From the NCBI RefSeq assembly GCF_036227105.1, contig NZ_CP109434.1, positions 4,678,501 through 4,742,500 on the forward strand: 64,000 nt of DNA, written 5' to 3'. The notes under the pieces are model-generated. The model was not told the origin of the DNA. It ran no database searches and worked only from the letters and a program-made list of their open reading frames with translations. Both the position numbers and the translations under genes were made by a program. Shown one piece after another: positions 7,949 through 15,867 of this stretch (position 1 is its first letter; each line of letters begins with the position of its first letter). This DNA comes from Amycolatopsis sp. NBC_01488 (GTDB taxonomy: Bacteria > Actinomycetota > Actinomycetes > Mycobacteriales > Pseudonocardiaceae).

Positions 7949-8916
7949 GGCTTTCGGTGTCGCTGGGGCTGTGGCAGGACCGCCGGCCGGAGGAGGCCCT
8001 CGAAACCGCGCGCGCCGCCGAGGCCGCCGGGTATCCGGAGCTGTGGATCGGCGAGATGGCGACGTGGGACGCGTTCGCCTTGGGGACGGCGATCGGTGCG
8101 GCGACTTCGTCTCTGTCGCTGACGTTCGGGCCGCTCGCGGTGACCGTGCGGGACCCGGCGACGATCGCGATGGGCGTCGCGTCGGTCGCCGCCCTGACTG
8201 GGCGGACGACCGGGGTCGCGCTGGGCACGTCCAGCGACGTCGTGGTGCGCGGCTGGCACGGCCGGTCGCGTGCGCGTTCCGCGACGGCACTGGAAGAGTC
8301 GGCGATCGCCGTGCGGCAGCTGGTGTCCGGCGAGAAGTCCACTGTGGACGGATCGGTGGTGGGCTCCCGGGGCTACCGGTTGCGGTTGGCCGCCCCGAAG
8401 TCGCCGTTGACGATCGCGGCGTTCGGCCCGCGCGCCCTCGACGTCGCCGCGCGGCACGCCGACCGGATGGTGGTCAACCTGGTCAGCCCCGCGGCGGCGG
8501 CGACGCTGGTCCGCGGCGTGCGGGAAGCGGCTGCGCGGGCCGGGGCCGAGGCGCCGCCGGTGGCCGCGTGGGTGGTCGCCGCGGTCGACCCGCGACCGGC
8601 CGAGATCGAGCAGCTGCGCCGAGGCGTGGTCGGCTACCTGGCGGCGCCGGGCTACGGCGAGATGTTCCGCGCGGCGGGCTTCGGCGAGCTGGTCGACTTC
8701 GCGCGCACTCGCCCGCACCCGCGTGAGCTGCTGGCGGCGGTGCCCGCCGAGGCGATCGCGGTGGTCGGGTTGCTGGGGTCACGCGAGGTGGTCGCTGCGA
8801 AGGCGGCCGAGTACGCGGAGGCGGGGATCGACGAGCTGGCGATCGTCCCCGCGACCAGCGATGACGACCCCGGAGGCGCGAAAACCCTCGCGGCAGTGGC
8901 TGCGGCGCTCAGCTGA
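7945..8916 (+). CDS. LLM-class F420-dependent oxidoreductase (Rv3093c-like)
   Basis: A 323-residue luciferase-like TIM-barrel protein. It opens with MRLSVSLGLW and ELWIGEM, typical of the flavin/F420 bacterial luciferase superfamily, and the whole pattern resembles the TIGR03841 (Rv3093c) group that uses coenzyme F420. The start overlaps the thiolase stop (ATGA). It is the last gene of the carotenoid oxygenase operon and would supply a reduction or oxidation step on the CoA ester or its precursor. Cofactor supply is consistent with fbiC in this same window (58-61 kb). The last 15 codons resemble the tandem repeats that follow the gene. Confidence 0.85.
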   Translation: MRLSVSLGLWQDRRPEEALETARAAEAAGYPELWIGEMATWDAFALGTAIGAATSSLSLTFGPLAVTVRDPATIAMGVASVAALTGRTTGVALGTSSDVVVRGWHGRSRARSATALEESAIAVRQLVSGEKSTVDGSVVGSRGYRLRLAAPKSPLTIAAFGPRALDVAARHADRMVVNLVSPAAAATLVRGVREAAARAGAEAPPVAAWVVAAVDPRPAEIEQLRRGVVGYLAAPGYGEMFRAAGFGELVDFARTRPHPRELLAAVPAEAIAVVGLLGSREVVAAKAAEYAEAGIDELAIVPATSDDDPGGAKTLAAVAAALS

Positions 8917-9196
8917 TCGCGTCCGGGGCGTTCAGTTCGGCGTGGGCGCTGGTGGCTGTGCTCCGCCTCGGTGGTGCGGAGGCTCTTGCGGTGGTGTCCG
9001 CGGGCTTGGCTGATCGCGTCCGGGGCGTTCGGCTCGGCGAGGGCGCTGGTGGCTTGCTCCGCCTCGATGGCGCGGAGGCTCTTGCGGTGGTGTCCGCGGG
9101 GTTTGGCTGCTCGTGCGGGGCGTGTGCGTTCAGCTCGGCGAGGGCGCTTGCCGCCATACTCCGCCTCGGTGGCGCGAAACCCTCGCCGCGTGTCGA
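8913..9196. repeat. About three decayed tandem copies of a 97-bp repeat
   Basis: Copy 1 is 8913-9009 and copy 2 is 9010-9106 (both 97 bp and closely alike); copy 3 is a more diverged and shorter unit from 9107 to about 9196. Each begins CTGATCGCGTCCGGGGCG or a variant and contains GCTCCGCCTCGxTGGxGCGGAGGCTCTTGCGG-like sequence. The end of the upstream oxidoreductase gene (about 8870-8916) aligns with the second half of the unit, and copy 3 ends with GCGCGAAACCCTCGCC, nearly the same as the gene end. The array may therefore have grown from the 3' end of the gene. It fills most of the 309-bp gap; I see no gene inside. Confidence 0.85.
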
Positions 9197-9225
9197 TCCG
9201 CGGTCGTCCCGTTCGACGCGTAGGT

Positions 9226-9744
9226 ATGACCGAGCCGACGCACACCGAGAACCTCGACCAGAACGGGTCCGCGGCGCTGCCGTGGAGCAGGGCGCGCGAC
9301 CTCCTCGCCACCCAGACCCCGCACGAGACCCTGACGTTCTTCGTCGGAACCGTCCGCCCCGACGGCCGCCCGCACGCCGCGGGTGTCGGCGCCGTCTGGG
9401 TGGACGGCGCGCTGTACTTCAAGGGCGGCCCGGGCACGCGCCGGTCCCGCAACCTCGCGGCGAACCCGGCGTGCAGCGTGTCGGTGCGCCTGAACGGGCT
9501 GGACCTCACGATGGAGGGCGAGGCCCACCGCGTCACCGATGCACCGACCCTGGAGCGGGTCGCCGCCGTCTACCGCGAGGGTGGCTGGCCCGCCACGGTC
9601 GTCGGCGACGGGCTGACGGCCCCGTTCACCGCGCCGAGCGCCGGACCCCCGCCGTGGAACCTGTACCGGCTCACGCTGCACCGCGCGGTCGGCGTCGCCG
9701 GCGCCGAACCGCACGGCGCCAGCCGCTGGGACTTCAGCCGCTGA
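9226..9744 (+). CDS. PNPOx-fold flavin/F420-binding family protein
   Basis: A 172-residue split-barrel protein of the pyridoxamine 5'-phosphate oxidase-like superfamily. The core reads LTFFVGTVRPDGRPHAAGVGAVWVDG, then YFKGGPGTRRSRNLAANPACSVSV, which is the usual strand order and phosphate-binding region of this fold. In actinobacteria such proteins bind FMN, F420 or haem and often lack a known substrate. The ATG at 9226 follows the 97-bp repeats directly; no strong ribosome-binding site is visible, and longer in-frame starts inside the repeats exist but would translate repeat DNA. True PdxH function in vitamin B6 synthesis is unlikely at this length. Confidence 0.82.
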   Translation: MTEPTHTENLDQNGSAALPWSRARDLLATQTPHETLTFFVGTVRPDGRPHAAGVGAVWVDGALYFKGGPGTRRSRNLAANPACSVSVRLNGLDLTMEGEAHRVTDAPTLERVAAVYREGGWPATVVGDGLTAPFTAPSAGPPPWNLYRLTLHRAVGVAGAEPHGASRWDFSR

Positions 9745-9848
9745 CCGCCGCGGATGAGCCCACGTGGTGTCAACCGGCGCCCGTGGCGCCGTCGCGCGGT
9801 GCCGCCCCAGGGGGACGGCACCTCGATCGGACGGCGCCGAGGCCGGGC

Positions 9849-10697
9849 TCAGCCGCCGATCGACGCCGCTACGAGTGCTCCGATGTGGCGCATGCCGTCC
9901 GCGTTCGGGTGCAGTGGGGCCGCCACCGAGGTCGGGATCACGCTCTCGAACCACTTCACCCCGGGCAGCTTGCACACGTCGTGTCCGATCGACGCCGTCC
10001 GGACGTCGACGTACCGTGCGTTGTGCGCGGCCGCCTGGCGGGCGAGTGCCGCGTTCGTCTTGTCGATGCTGCCCTGGATGTAGTTCGCGTCGCGCGGGGT
10101 CAGGGGCGCGACCGGCCAGCACCCGTTGTGCGGCAGGTACGTGCCGTACCCGGCGACGAATACGGCCGCGTTCGGGGCATGAGCGTGGATCGCGTCCAGC
10201 AGCGCGCCCCACGTCGGTTCGAACGCCGCGATCTTCTCGGCCAGCTGGTCGTGACCGCCGGCCGTGTAGCGGTCGACGCAGTCCGGGTTGATGCCGGGTA
10301 GCAGGTTGATGCAGCCGGTCGCCGCCCCGACCAGGCCGACGTCGTTGCCGCCGATGGTCACCGTGACGGTCTTCGTGGTCGCGCCGAGCGCGTCGAGCTG
10401 CGGCGGGACCGCGCCGGTCTCCGTCGACTGCGGTGCGTACATGTCCGCGGTCGTCGCGCTGGAGCAGGTGACGTCCTGGAGCGGGACGCCGAGCCGCTTC
10501 GCGGCGACGTGCGGGTAGTTCGCGAGCGACCGCAGGCAGCCCGGGGAGGAGAGGTCCGGGGGCAGGATCAGCGGGCCGGCCGCCGCCGAGTCGCCCAGGG
10601 CCACGTACTCCCCGGTGGTGCTCGCCTCCGCCGTACCCGCCGTCGTCGCCAGTGCCGCGACCAGGACCGTGATGAACGCCGTTGTCCTCACTCGCAC
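9849..10697 (-). CDS. Secreted SGNH/GDSL hydrolase
   Basis: A 282-residue exported esterase or lipase-like enzyme. The GTG at 10697 is chosen because AAGGAGGA (10702-10709) lies just upstream; it gives a short signal peptide (VRTTAFITVLVAALATTAGT followed by AEA). Mature motifs are block I YVALGDSAAAG with the nucleophile Ser, block III TIGGNDVGL with oxyanion-hole Gly and Asn, and the C-terminal Asp-His pair in LHPNADGMRHIG. Several cysteines (CLRS, CSSA, CINL, CVDR, CWPV, CKLP) would form disulfides outside the cell, as in Streptomyces SGNH lipases. It is divergent from a PucR-type regulator with 105 bp between starts. The natural ester substrate is unknown. Confidence 0.9.
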   Translation of the reverse strand: MRVRTTAFITVLVAALATTAGTAEASTTGEYVALGDSAAAGPLILPPDLSSPGCLRSLANYPHVAAKRLGVPLQDVTCSSATTADMYAPQSTETGAVPPQLDALGATTKTVTVTIGGNDVGLVGAATGCINLLPGINPDCVDRYTAGGHDQLAEKIAAFEPTWGALLDAIHAHAPNAAVFVAGYGTYLPHNGCWPVAPLTPRDANYIQGSIDKTNAALARQAAAHNARYVDVRTASIGHDVCKLPGVKWFESVIPTSVAAPLHPNADGMRHIGALVAASIGG

Positions 10698-10802
10698 GCC
10701 GTCCTCCTTGACGCTGTGCTGATGGTTGGCTTCCGTGACACCATCGGCACCGAGGGTGGCCGGATTGACTGGGAATCCGGGCAGAGAACGAGGGGATCGG
10801 TT

Positions 10803-12038
10803 GTGACGGAGCACAAGCCCGGCGGGGACCTGGCCCTCGGCGGGCAGCGCGTCCACGAGCGGCTCACCCAGGAGGAGCCGCAGCTGATCGCGCGGGTGCT
10901 GGCGCGCATCCAGGAGCAGGTCGCCGACTACCGGCGGCTGCCGGTGGAGGAGCTCGCCGGCGACATCGCGCGGATCACCCAGCAGGCGGTGCGCGCGTTC
11001 GCCCGCAGCCTGCGCGAAGACCGGCAGCTCAACGACGCCGAGCTGCGGCAGATCGGCTCGTCCGCGGTCCGCCGGGCTGAAGAGGGCTTTCCGCTGGAGG
11101 CCGTGCTGACCGCGTACCACGTCGGCGCGCGGGAGATCTTCGCCGTCGGCTCGGCCGACGCGGGCCGCGGCGACGTCGCCGACCTCCTCGACGTCGCCGA
11201 CCGGGTGCTCGCGTTCGTCGGCACCGTCACCGGCGCGGTCACGCGGGGGTACCTGGAGGAACTGCGCACGAAGGTCGGGCAGGAGCACACCGCGCGCCGC
11301 ACGCTGCTCTCGGTGCTGGCCGACGGCGGTCCCGTCGACGTCGTCGCCCGCAGCGCCGGGATCACGCTGCCGGCGCGGTACTTGGTGCTGAGCGTCGAGC
11401 TGGGGCCGCACGCCGACGAGGCGTCCCCCGGCGTCGACGCGGACATCGCGATCCGGCGGAAGCTGCGCCGGTTCCTGGCGGCGTTCGAGCAGTCCTGCGG
11501 CGACGGCGTGCTGGCGTCGCTGGACGGCCCGGGCGGGCTCGTCCTGTTGCCGCTGGTGGGCCGGTTGTCGACCGTCTCGGAGTGGGGTTCGCTGCTGGCC
11601 GCGGCCGGGCGCGCGGCGGGCGTGGACGTGCTGGCGGCGGCCGACACGGCGGCGCCGTCGGAAGTTCGGGAAGTGGCGGGGCGGACAGGTGAGGTGCTGG
11701 ACGTGCTGCGCTGGTTCGGCCGTCCGCCGGGGCTGTACCGCCTCGACGACGTGCTGGTGGAGTACCAGCTGACCCGCCCGGGCGAGGCCCGCGACCGGCT
11801 CGCGGCCGCGCTCGCACCGCTGGACGCGCACCCGGAGCTGGTCGAAACGCTGTCGACGTACCTGGAGCTGGACACGAACCGCCGTCGCACGGCGGCTCGC
11901 CTGCACGTCCACCCCAACACGGTCGACTACCGCCTGCGCCGCGTCCGCGACCTGACGGACATCGACCCCCTCCACCCGGCCGGCCTCCCGCGCATCATCG
12001 CGGCCCTGGCGGCCCGCCGGGCTGCACCCCCACGCTGA
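10803..12038 (+). CDS. PucR-type helix-turn-helix regulator
   Basis: A 411-residue protein. The GTG at 10803 is preceded by AGGGGA at 6-nt spacing. The N-terminal part (about 20-165) is all-helical and looks like the RsbR N-terminal-type domain often attached to these regulators (LARIQEQVADYRRLPVEEL); the centre is a GGDEF-like CdaR/PucR region, and the C-terminal end has the PucR helix-turn-helix (TLSTYLELDTNRRRTAARL, then HPNTVDYRLRRV). Such proteins usually activate nearby metabolic genes. The divergent SGNH hydrolase is the obvious local candidate target. The ligand is unknown. Confidence 0.87.
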   Translation: MTEHKPGGDLALGGQRVHERLTQEEPQLIARVLARIQEQVADYRRLPVEELAGDIARITQQAVRAFARSLREDRQLNDAELRQIGSSAVRRAEEGFPLEAVLTAYHVGAREIFAVGSADAGRGDVADLLDVADRVLAFVGTVTGAVTRGYLEELRTKVGQEHTARRTLLSVLADGGPVDVVARSAGITLPARYLVLSVELGPHADEASPGVDADIAIRRKLRRFLAAFEQSCGDGVLASLDGPGGLVLLPLVGRLSTVSEWGSLLAAAGRAAGVDVLAAADTAAPSEVREVAGRTGEVLDVLRWFGRPPGLYRLDDVLVEYQLTRPGEARDRLAAALAPLDAHPELVETLSTYLELDTNRRRTAARLHVHPNTVDYRLRRVRDLTDIDPLHPAGLPRIIAALAARRAAPPR

Positions 12039-12052
12039 CGTGTCGTCCCGTC

Positions 12053-12134
12053 AATCACACGAGATGCCCCTCCAATCACGCGAGTTCCGCCTCTGATCAC
12101 GCGAGATACGGGCCGGATCACGCGAGTTCGGTGG
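12053..12134. repeat. Array of ~21-bp ATCACGCGAG repeats (left arm)
   Basis: Four units with a period of 21-22 bp share the core AATCACGCGAG or close variants, separated by short pyrimidine-rich text such as TTCCGCCTC. The array lies just after the PucR-type gene. The 23 bp at 12071-12093 are the exact reverse complement of 13617-13639 in the right arm, across the IS element. Confidence 0.88.
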
Positions 12135-12141
12135 ACCGGAA

Positions 12142-13547
12142 GGGTCTATCCCGTGATCGGTGTTTCCGGCGTTGTTGTTCAGTAGGTCTCGGCTCCCGGC
12201 CAGCGGTCACCGAAGGTGATGGCGAACGCGTTGATCACTGGTTTCCAGCGCATCGTCCATCGGGCGCGGCCTGTCCCGGTCGGGTCCAGGCTGCGGGTCA
12301 CAAGATACAGACACTTCATCGCGGCCTGCTCGGTCGGGAAATGCCCCCGCGCACGAATCGCCCGCCGATAACGGGCATTCAATGATTCGATCGCGTTCGT
12401 CGAGCAGATCATCGTCCGGATCTCGACGTCGTAATCGAGGAACGGAATGAACTCCTCCCAGGCGTTGCGCCAGAGCCGGATCATTGCCCCGTACTTCTTC
12501 CTCCATTTCTCCTCGAGTTCGTCCATCGCGATAGCCGCGGCATCCGGACTGGGTGCAGTGTAGACGGGTTTGATGTCCCGCTTCACCGCGTCCCAATCCC
12601 GACTCGAAACCAACCGGAAGGTGTTCCGGATCAAGTGGACAATGCAGGTTTGAACAATAGTTTTCGGCCAGACGTTCGCCACCGTATCGGGAAGCCCTTT
12701 GAGGCCGTCACAGACGAGGAAGAACACGTCGGCCACGCCGCGGTTCTTCAGGTCGATCAGCACGCTCATCCAGAACTTTGCCCCCTCGCCACCGGCGCCC
12801 ATCCACAGGCCCAGGACGTCCTTGCGGCCATCCACGGTGACCCCGATGGCAGCGTAGACGGGCCGGTTGGCGACCTGCCCGTCGCGGACCTTGACGTGGA
12901 TTGCGTCGATGAACACCGCCGCGTACACGGCGTCGAGCGGGCGGTTGGCCCAGTCGTTCATTTCGGCGACAACCTTGTCGGTGATCCGCGAGATCGTCTC
13001 CTTGCTGACCGAAGCTCCGTAGATTTCGGCGAAATGCGCGGATATGTCGCCGGTGGTCATCCCTTTCGCATACAGCGACAGCACGATTTCGTCCACATCT
13101 GTGAGCCGCCGTTGCCGTTTCTTCACGATCTGCGGCTCGAACGTGCTCTCCCGGTCCCGCGGAACCTCGATCTGAACTTCGCCGGCGGCATCCGAGATCA
13201 CCGTTTTCGGCCGTGCACCGTTGCGCACGTTCGTCGACTCACGGCCCGGGTCGGCCTGGTTCTTCTCGTGCCCGAGGTGCTCGGTCATCTCTTCGTTGAG
13301 GGCGGTTTCCAGCACGTTCTTGGTGAACAGCTTCAGCAGGCCGTCCGGGCCGGTCAGTGCCAGCCCGCGAGCCTTCGCCTCGGCCACCATCGCCGCCGCG
13401 GCGGCCTGCTCCGGCGACAGCTCCCGCGCCGGCTCGGACTCACGCTTACGTGGACTCACAAGCTCCGATGTCATCACTCACAGTGCCCATCCCGCCAGAC
13501 CTCAGCCCGGCGTGTCGGGCCGGAAACACCGATCTTGGAACAGTCCC
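12142..13547 (-). mobile_element. IS256-family insertion sequence, complete
   Basis: The element spans about 1406 bp. Its ends carry inverted repeats: a 16-bp perfect core GATCGGTGTTTCCGGC at 12155-12170, complementary to 13519-13534, extended outward by a weaker match beginning GGG. The flanks GACCGGAA (12134-12141) and GTCCGGAA (13548-13555) match at 7 of 8 positions, as expected for an 8-bp target duplication of this family with one later change. A single intact transposase gene fills the element. It has landed between the two arms of an inverted array of short repeats. Confidence 0.85.
12179..13477 (-). CDS. IS256-family transposase
   Basis: A 432-residue (GTG 13477) or 431-residue (ATG 13474) DDE transposase of normal length for the family. 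It shows the N-terminal region FTKNVLETALNEEMTEHLGH, the IS256 signature around VFIDAIHVKVRDG with the first catalytic Asp, VFFLVCDGLKGLPD with the second Asp, and CSTNAIESLNARYRRA with the catalytic Glu. No frameshift or internal stop is present, so the element may be active. Its catalytic reaction is copy-out/paste-in transposition through a circular intermediate in known members. Confidence 0.95.
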   Translation of the reverse strand: MMTSELVSPRKRESEPARELSPEQAAAAAMVAEAKARGLALTGPDGLLKLFTKNVLETALNEEMTEHLGHEKNQADPGRESTNVRNGARPKTVISDAAGEVQIEVPRDRESTFEPQIVKKRQRRLTDVDEIVLSLYAKGMTTGDISAHFAEIYGASVSKETISRITDKVVAEMNDWANRPLDAVYAAVFIDAIHVKVRDGQVANRPVYAAIGVTVDGRKDVLGLWMGAGGEGAKFWMSVLIDLKNRGVADVFFLVCDGLKGLPDTVANVWPKTIVQTCIVHLIRNTFRLVSSRDWDAVKRDIKPVYTAPSPDAAAIAMDELEEKWRKKYGAMIRLWRNAWEEFIPFLDYDVEIRTMICSTNAIESLNARYRRAIRARGHFPTEQAAMKCLYLVTRSLDPTGTGRARWTMRWKPVINAFAITFGDRWPGAETY

Positions 13548-13562
13548 GTCCGGAACGGTCGG

Positions 13563-13660
13563 CTCGCGTACTGGGAAAGTCGGTTCGGGTGATCAGGTTC
13601 GGGATTCGCGTGACTGGAGGCGGAACTCGCGTGATTGGAGAGCGATCTCGCGTGATCGGG
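13563..13660. repeat. Array of ~21-bp ATCACGCGAG repeats (right arm, opposite orientation)
   Basis: On the minus strand this stretch reads as five units of the core TCACGCGA with the same spacing as the left arm. The best copy (13617-13639) is a perfect 23-bp inverted match of 12071-12093. With the IS element removed, the two arms would face each other about 25-30 bp apart and could form a long hairpin between the convergent flanking genes. Confidence 0.88.
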
Positions 13661-14012
13661 GGGTCGACACGGGACGGCGGGGCGCCGGGATTCGCACGGG
13701 AGGGCGGGCGGCGAGGCGGGCGAGGAGGCCCAGCGCGAGAAGCGCGAAGAGCGTCAGCGCCGCGAAGGCCGACGCGGGGGAGAACGTGAGTTCGCCGGCC
13801 CGGCCGAGCACGAATCCCGAGTCCAGCGCCCAGGCCACCACCGCGACCCCGAACCCGGCGGCGAGCGGACTCCAGAACGCGGTCAGCAAGACGACCACAC
13901 CGAGCGTGACCAGCGCGTACCACGGATGGCCCGTCGCCCCGCAGACCTCCGCCACCAGCGCCGCGACCACCGCGGCCACACAGCCGAACGGGAATCCGAA
14001 GCCACCACTCAT
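13593..14012 (-). CDS. Small membrane protein with a repeat-encoded C-terminal tail
   Basis: About 139 residues if started at the ATG at 14012; GTG 14060 and ATG 14048 are also in frame and none has a clear ribosome-binding site. Three or four hydrophobic segments are seen (GCVAAVVAALVAEV, YALVTLGVVVLLTAF, GFGVAVVAWALDSGFVL, AALTLFALLALGLLARL), so it is an inner membrane protein of unknown function. After a proline-rich linker the reading frame runs into the 21-bp repeats, which encode SREIALQ, SREFRLQ and SRESRT before the stop. The tail looks acquired. No family is recognised. Confidence 0.55.
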   Translation of the reverse strand: MSGGFGFPFGCVAAVVAALVAEVCGATGHPWYALVTLGVVVLLTAFWSPLAAGFGVAVVAWALDSGFVLGRAGELTFSPASAFAALTLFALLALGLLARLAARPPVRIPAPRRPVSTPRSREIALQSREFRLQSRESRT

Positions 14013-14094
14013 GCCGTCCAGCAAAGCCCCGGGACCACCGGCGAGCATGAGCCAGGACACATTCCGTACGGCCGGCCCCGAGAATCTTGACGCG

Positions 14095-14961
14095 CTATTG
14101 ACCCGTCACGCGCTCTATCGCGTCGGCCAGCGTGGGCCACACCGCGCGCGGCAGGTTGTGGCCCATGCCCGGGATCACCAGCAGCTCCGCGCCCGGGATC
14201 GCCTCCGCGGTCGCCTTGCCGCCGCTGACGTCGATCAGCGGGTCGGCGTCGCCGTGCACGACCAGCGCCGGCAGCCGCACCGAACGCAGTCCCGACGTGC
14301 GGTCGCCGGATGCCAGCACCGCCGCCGCGTGGCGCAGCGTGCCCACCGGGTGGCGGGCGCGGTCGTAGTGCAGCGTCGCCTTGGCCAGCAGGAACGCCTC
14401 GTCGTCGGGATAGCCGGGGGAGCCGAGCTGCCGGTAGCCGTCGACGCTGTCGGCCAGCGCCTGCTCGCGGGTCGACGCCGGCGGCCGCGTCAGCAGCGCC
14501 AGCGCCCACGGCTGGGCCTGCCCGACCGCCGGATCCCCGGTGGTCGACATGATCGACGTGACCGACCGCAGCCGGTCCGGGTGGTCGATGGCCAGCTGCT
14601 GCACGATCATCCCGCCCATCGACGCGCCGACGACGTGCGCCCGCGCGATGCCGAGCGCGTCGAACAGCCCGACGGCGTCGTCGGCCAGGTCCGACAGGCG
14701 GTACGGCGCCGTCGTCAGGTCGCCGCCCGCCAGCGCGGCCAGGTCCGGCGCGGGCAGCTCGTCGAGCCAGGTGGAGAGCCCGACGTCGCGGTTGTCGTAG
14801 CGCACCACGAAGAACCCGCGGCCGGCGAGCAGCTCGCAGAACGCGTCCTCCCAGGTGATCATCTGGGCGCCGAGGCCCATCACCAGCACCAGCGGCGGAT
14901 TGTCCGGATCGCCGAAGGTGTCGTATTCGAGCTCGAGACCGTTGGCCTGTGCGCGTGGCAT
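14095..14961 (-). CDS. Alpha/beta hydrolase
   Basis: A 288-residue alpha/beta hydrolase fold enzyme. It has the oxyanion region LVLVMGLGAQMITW, the nucleophile elbow GASMGG (catalytic Ser), a probable acid in HGDADPLID, and the catalytic His in GMGHNLPRA near the C terminus. The form with RYDNRDVGLS resembles the actinomycete esterases and aclacinomycin methylesterase-like group. No signal peptide is seen. It is divergent from a TetR regulator 66 bp away, which probably controls it. Confidence 0.9.
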   Translation of the reverse strand: MPRAQANGLELEYDTFGDPDNPPLVLVMGLGAQMITWEDAFCELLAGRGFFVVRYDNRDVGLSTWLDELPAPDLAALAGGDLTTAPYRLSDLADDAVGLFDALGIARAHVVGASMGGMIVQQLAIDHPDRLRSVTSIMSTTGDPAVGQAQPWALALLTRPPASTREQALADSVDGYRQLGSPGYPDDEAFLLAKATLHYDRARHPVGTLRHAAAVLASGDRTSGLRSVRLPALVVHGDADPLIDVSGGKATAEAIPGAELLVIPGMGHNLPRAVWPTLADAIERVTGQ

Positions 14962-15027
14962 GCCTCGATCCTGCCGTACCCGCGTGGAGCTGGCACGGTC
15001 CCACTCGTGCGGTTACCGTTACGCCCC

Positions 15028-15759
15028 ATGCCGACCTCATCCTCGGGTACCGGACAGCGCCCACGGTCACGGGCCGCGGCGGGACTCCCGGCGCTCACGG
15101 CCGACCGGATCATCAGCGCGGCGACGACCCTGACCGGCGAACGCGGCCTCGACAACTGGACGCTGCGGGAGCTCGCCCGCGCCGTGGAGGCCTACCCCGC
15201 GGTGATCTACCACCACGTCGGCGACCGGGACGCGGTGGTCAACGCCGTCGTCGACCGGGTGGTCGGCCTGCTGGAGCTGCCCGAGGAGCACCTGCCGTGG
15301 CAGGACTGGTTCACCGAGCTGCTCGCCGGGCTGCGCGCGCTGCTGCGCGGCTACCCGGGTTGCGCGCGCCGGCTCGCGCTGTTCGGCCCGTCCGTCCAAG
15401 CGGCCACGCGCAGCATCGACGCGGGCGTCGGCGTGCTGCTGAGGGCGGGCTTCGGCCGGGAAAGCGTGCTGGCCTACAACCTGCTGCTGATGACCGCGTG
15501 CCAGTTCGTCGCGATGGAGGACGACCGCGACGGCGCGCTGGCGCTGCGGATCGACAACACCGAGGAGTACGCGACCTACCGCGAGCGGGCCGACCTGCCG
15601 GGGATGGCCGAGCTCGGCGCCGCGATGCACGACCTGATGGGTGATCCCGACCTCGCCGCGGGCTACTACGCGCAGCTGTACGACTACGCGGTCCGGCGGT
15701 GCCTCGACGGGCTCGCGCACCGGCTCGAAGAGCTCCGCGAACCGGACGCGACGGGTTGA
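15028..15759 (+). CDS. TetR-family transcriptional regulator
   Basis: A 243-residue regulator. The helix-turn-helix lies at about residues 25-70 (TADRIISAATTLTGERGL, then WTLRELARAVEAYPAVIYHH). The remaining helical domain would bind the inducer. The ATG at 15028 fits the family N terminus; a much longer upstream extension of the frame overlaps other genes and is rejected. It is divergent from the alpha/beta hydrolase gene, its likely target. Confidence 0.88.
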   Translation: MPTSSSGTGQRPRSRAAAGLPALTADRIISAATTLTGERGLDNWTLRELARAVEAYPAVIYHHVGDRDAVVNAVVDRVVGLLELPEEHLPWQDWFTELLAGLRALLRGYPGCARRLALFGPSVQAATRSIDAGVGVLLRAGFGRESVLAYNLLLMTACQFVAMEDDRDGALALRIDNTEEYATYRERADLPGMAELGAAMHDLMGDPDLAAGYYAQLYDYAVRRCLDGLAHRLEELREPDATG

Positions 15760-15822
15760 CAGCGACTTGACAGCGCCCGGGCGTACCGTGGGCGTGCGTC
15801 GGTGGTCCGTCCGCCGACCCGG

Positions 15823-15862
15823 AGCCCCTGGCGCCCTCCTCCCCCTCGTGGCGCCGGGGGCT
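15823..15862. terminator. Bidirectional hairpin between convergent TetR genes
   Basis: AGCCCCTGGCGCC (15823-15835) pairs with 15850-15862 over 13 positions with a single mismatch, leaving a 14-nt loop. It lies between the stops at 15759 (+) and 15868 (-). Confidence 0.65.
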
Positions 15863-15867
15863 TCGGT

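Noticed and set aside
3584..8916. Carotenoid pigment biosynthesis cluster
   Set aside because: Apart from the cleavage oxygenase there is no phytoene synthase, desaturase or cyclase; the partner genes are for CoA-ester catabolism.
12053..13660. The ATCACGCGAG arrays as a CRISPR array
   Set aside because: Repeat cores are only about 10 bp and the units are 21-22 bp long with no unique 30-bp spacers; no cas genes are present.
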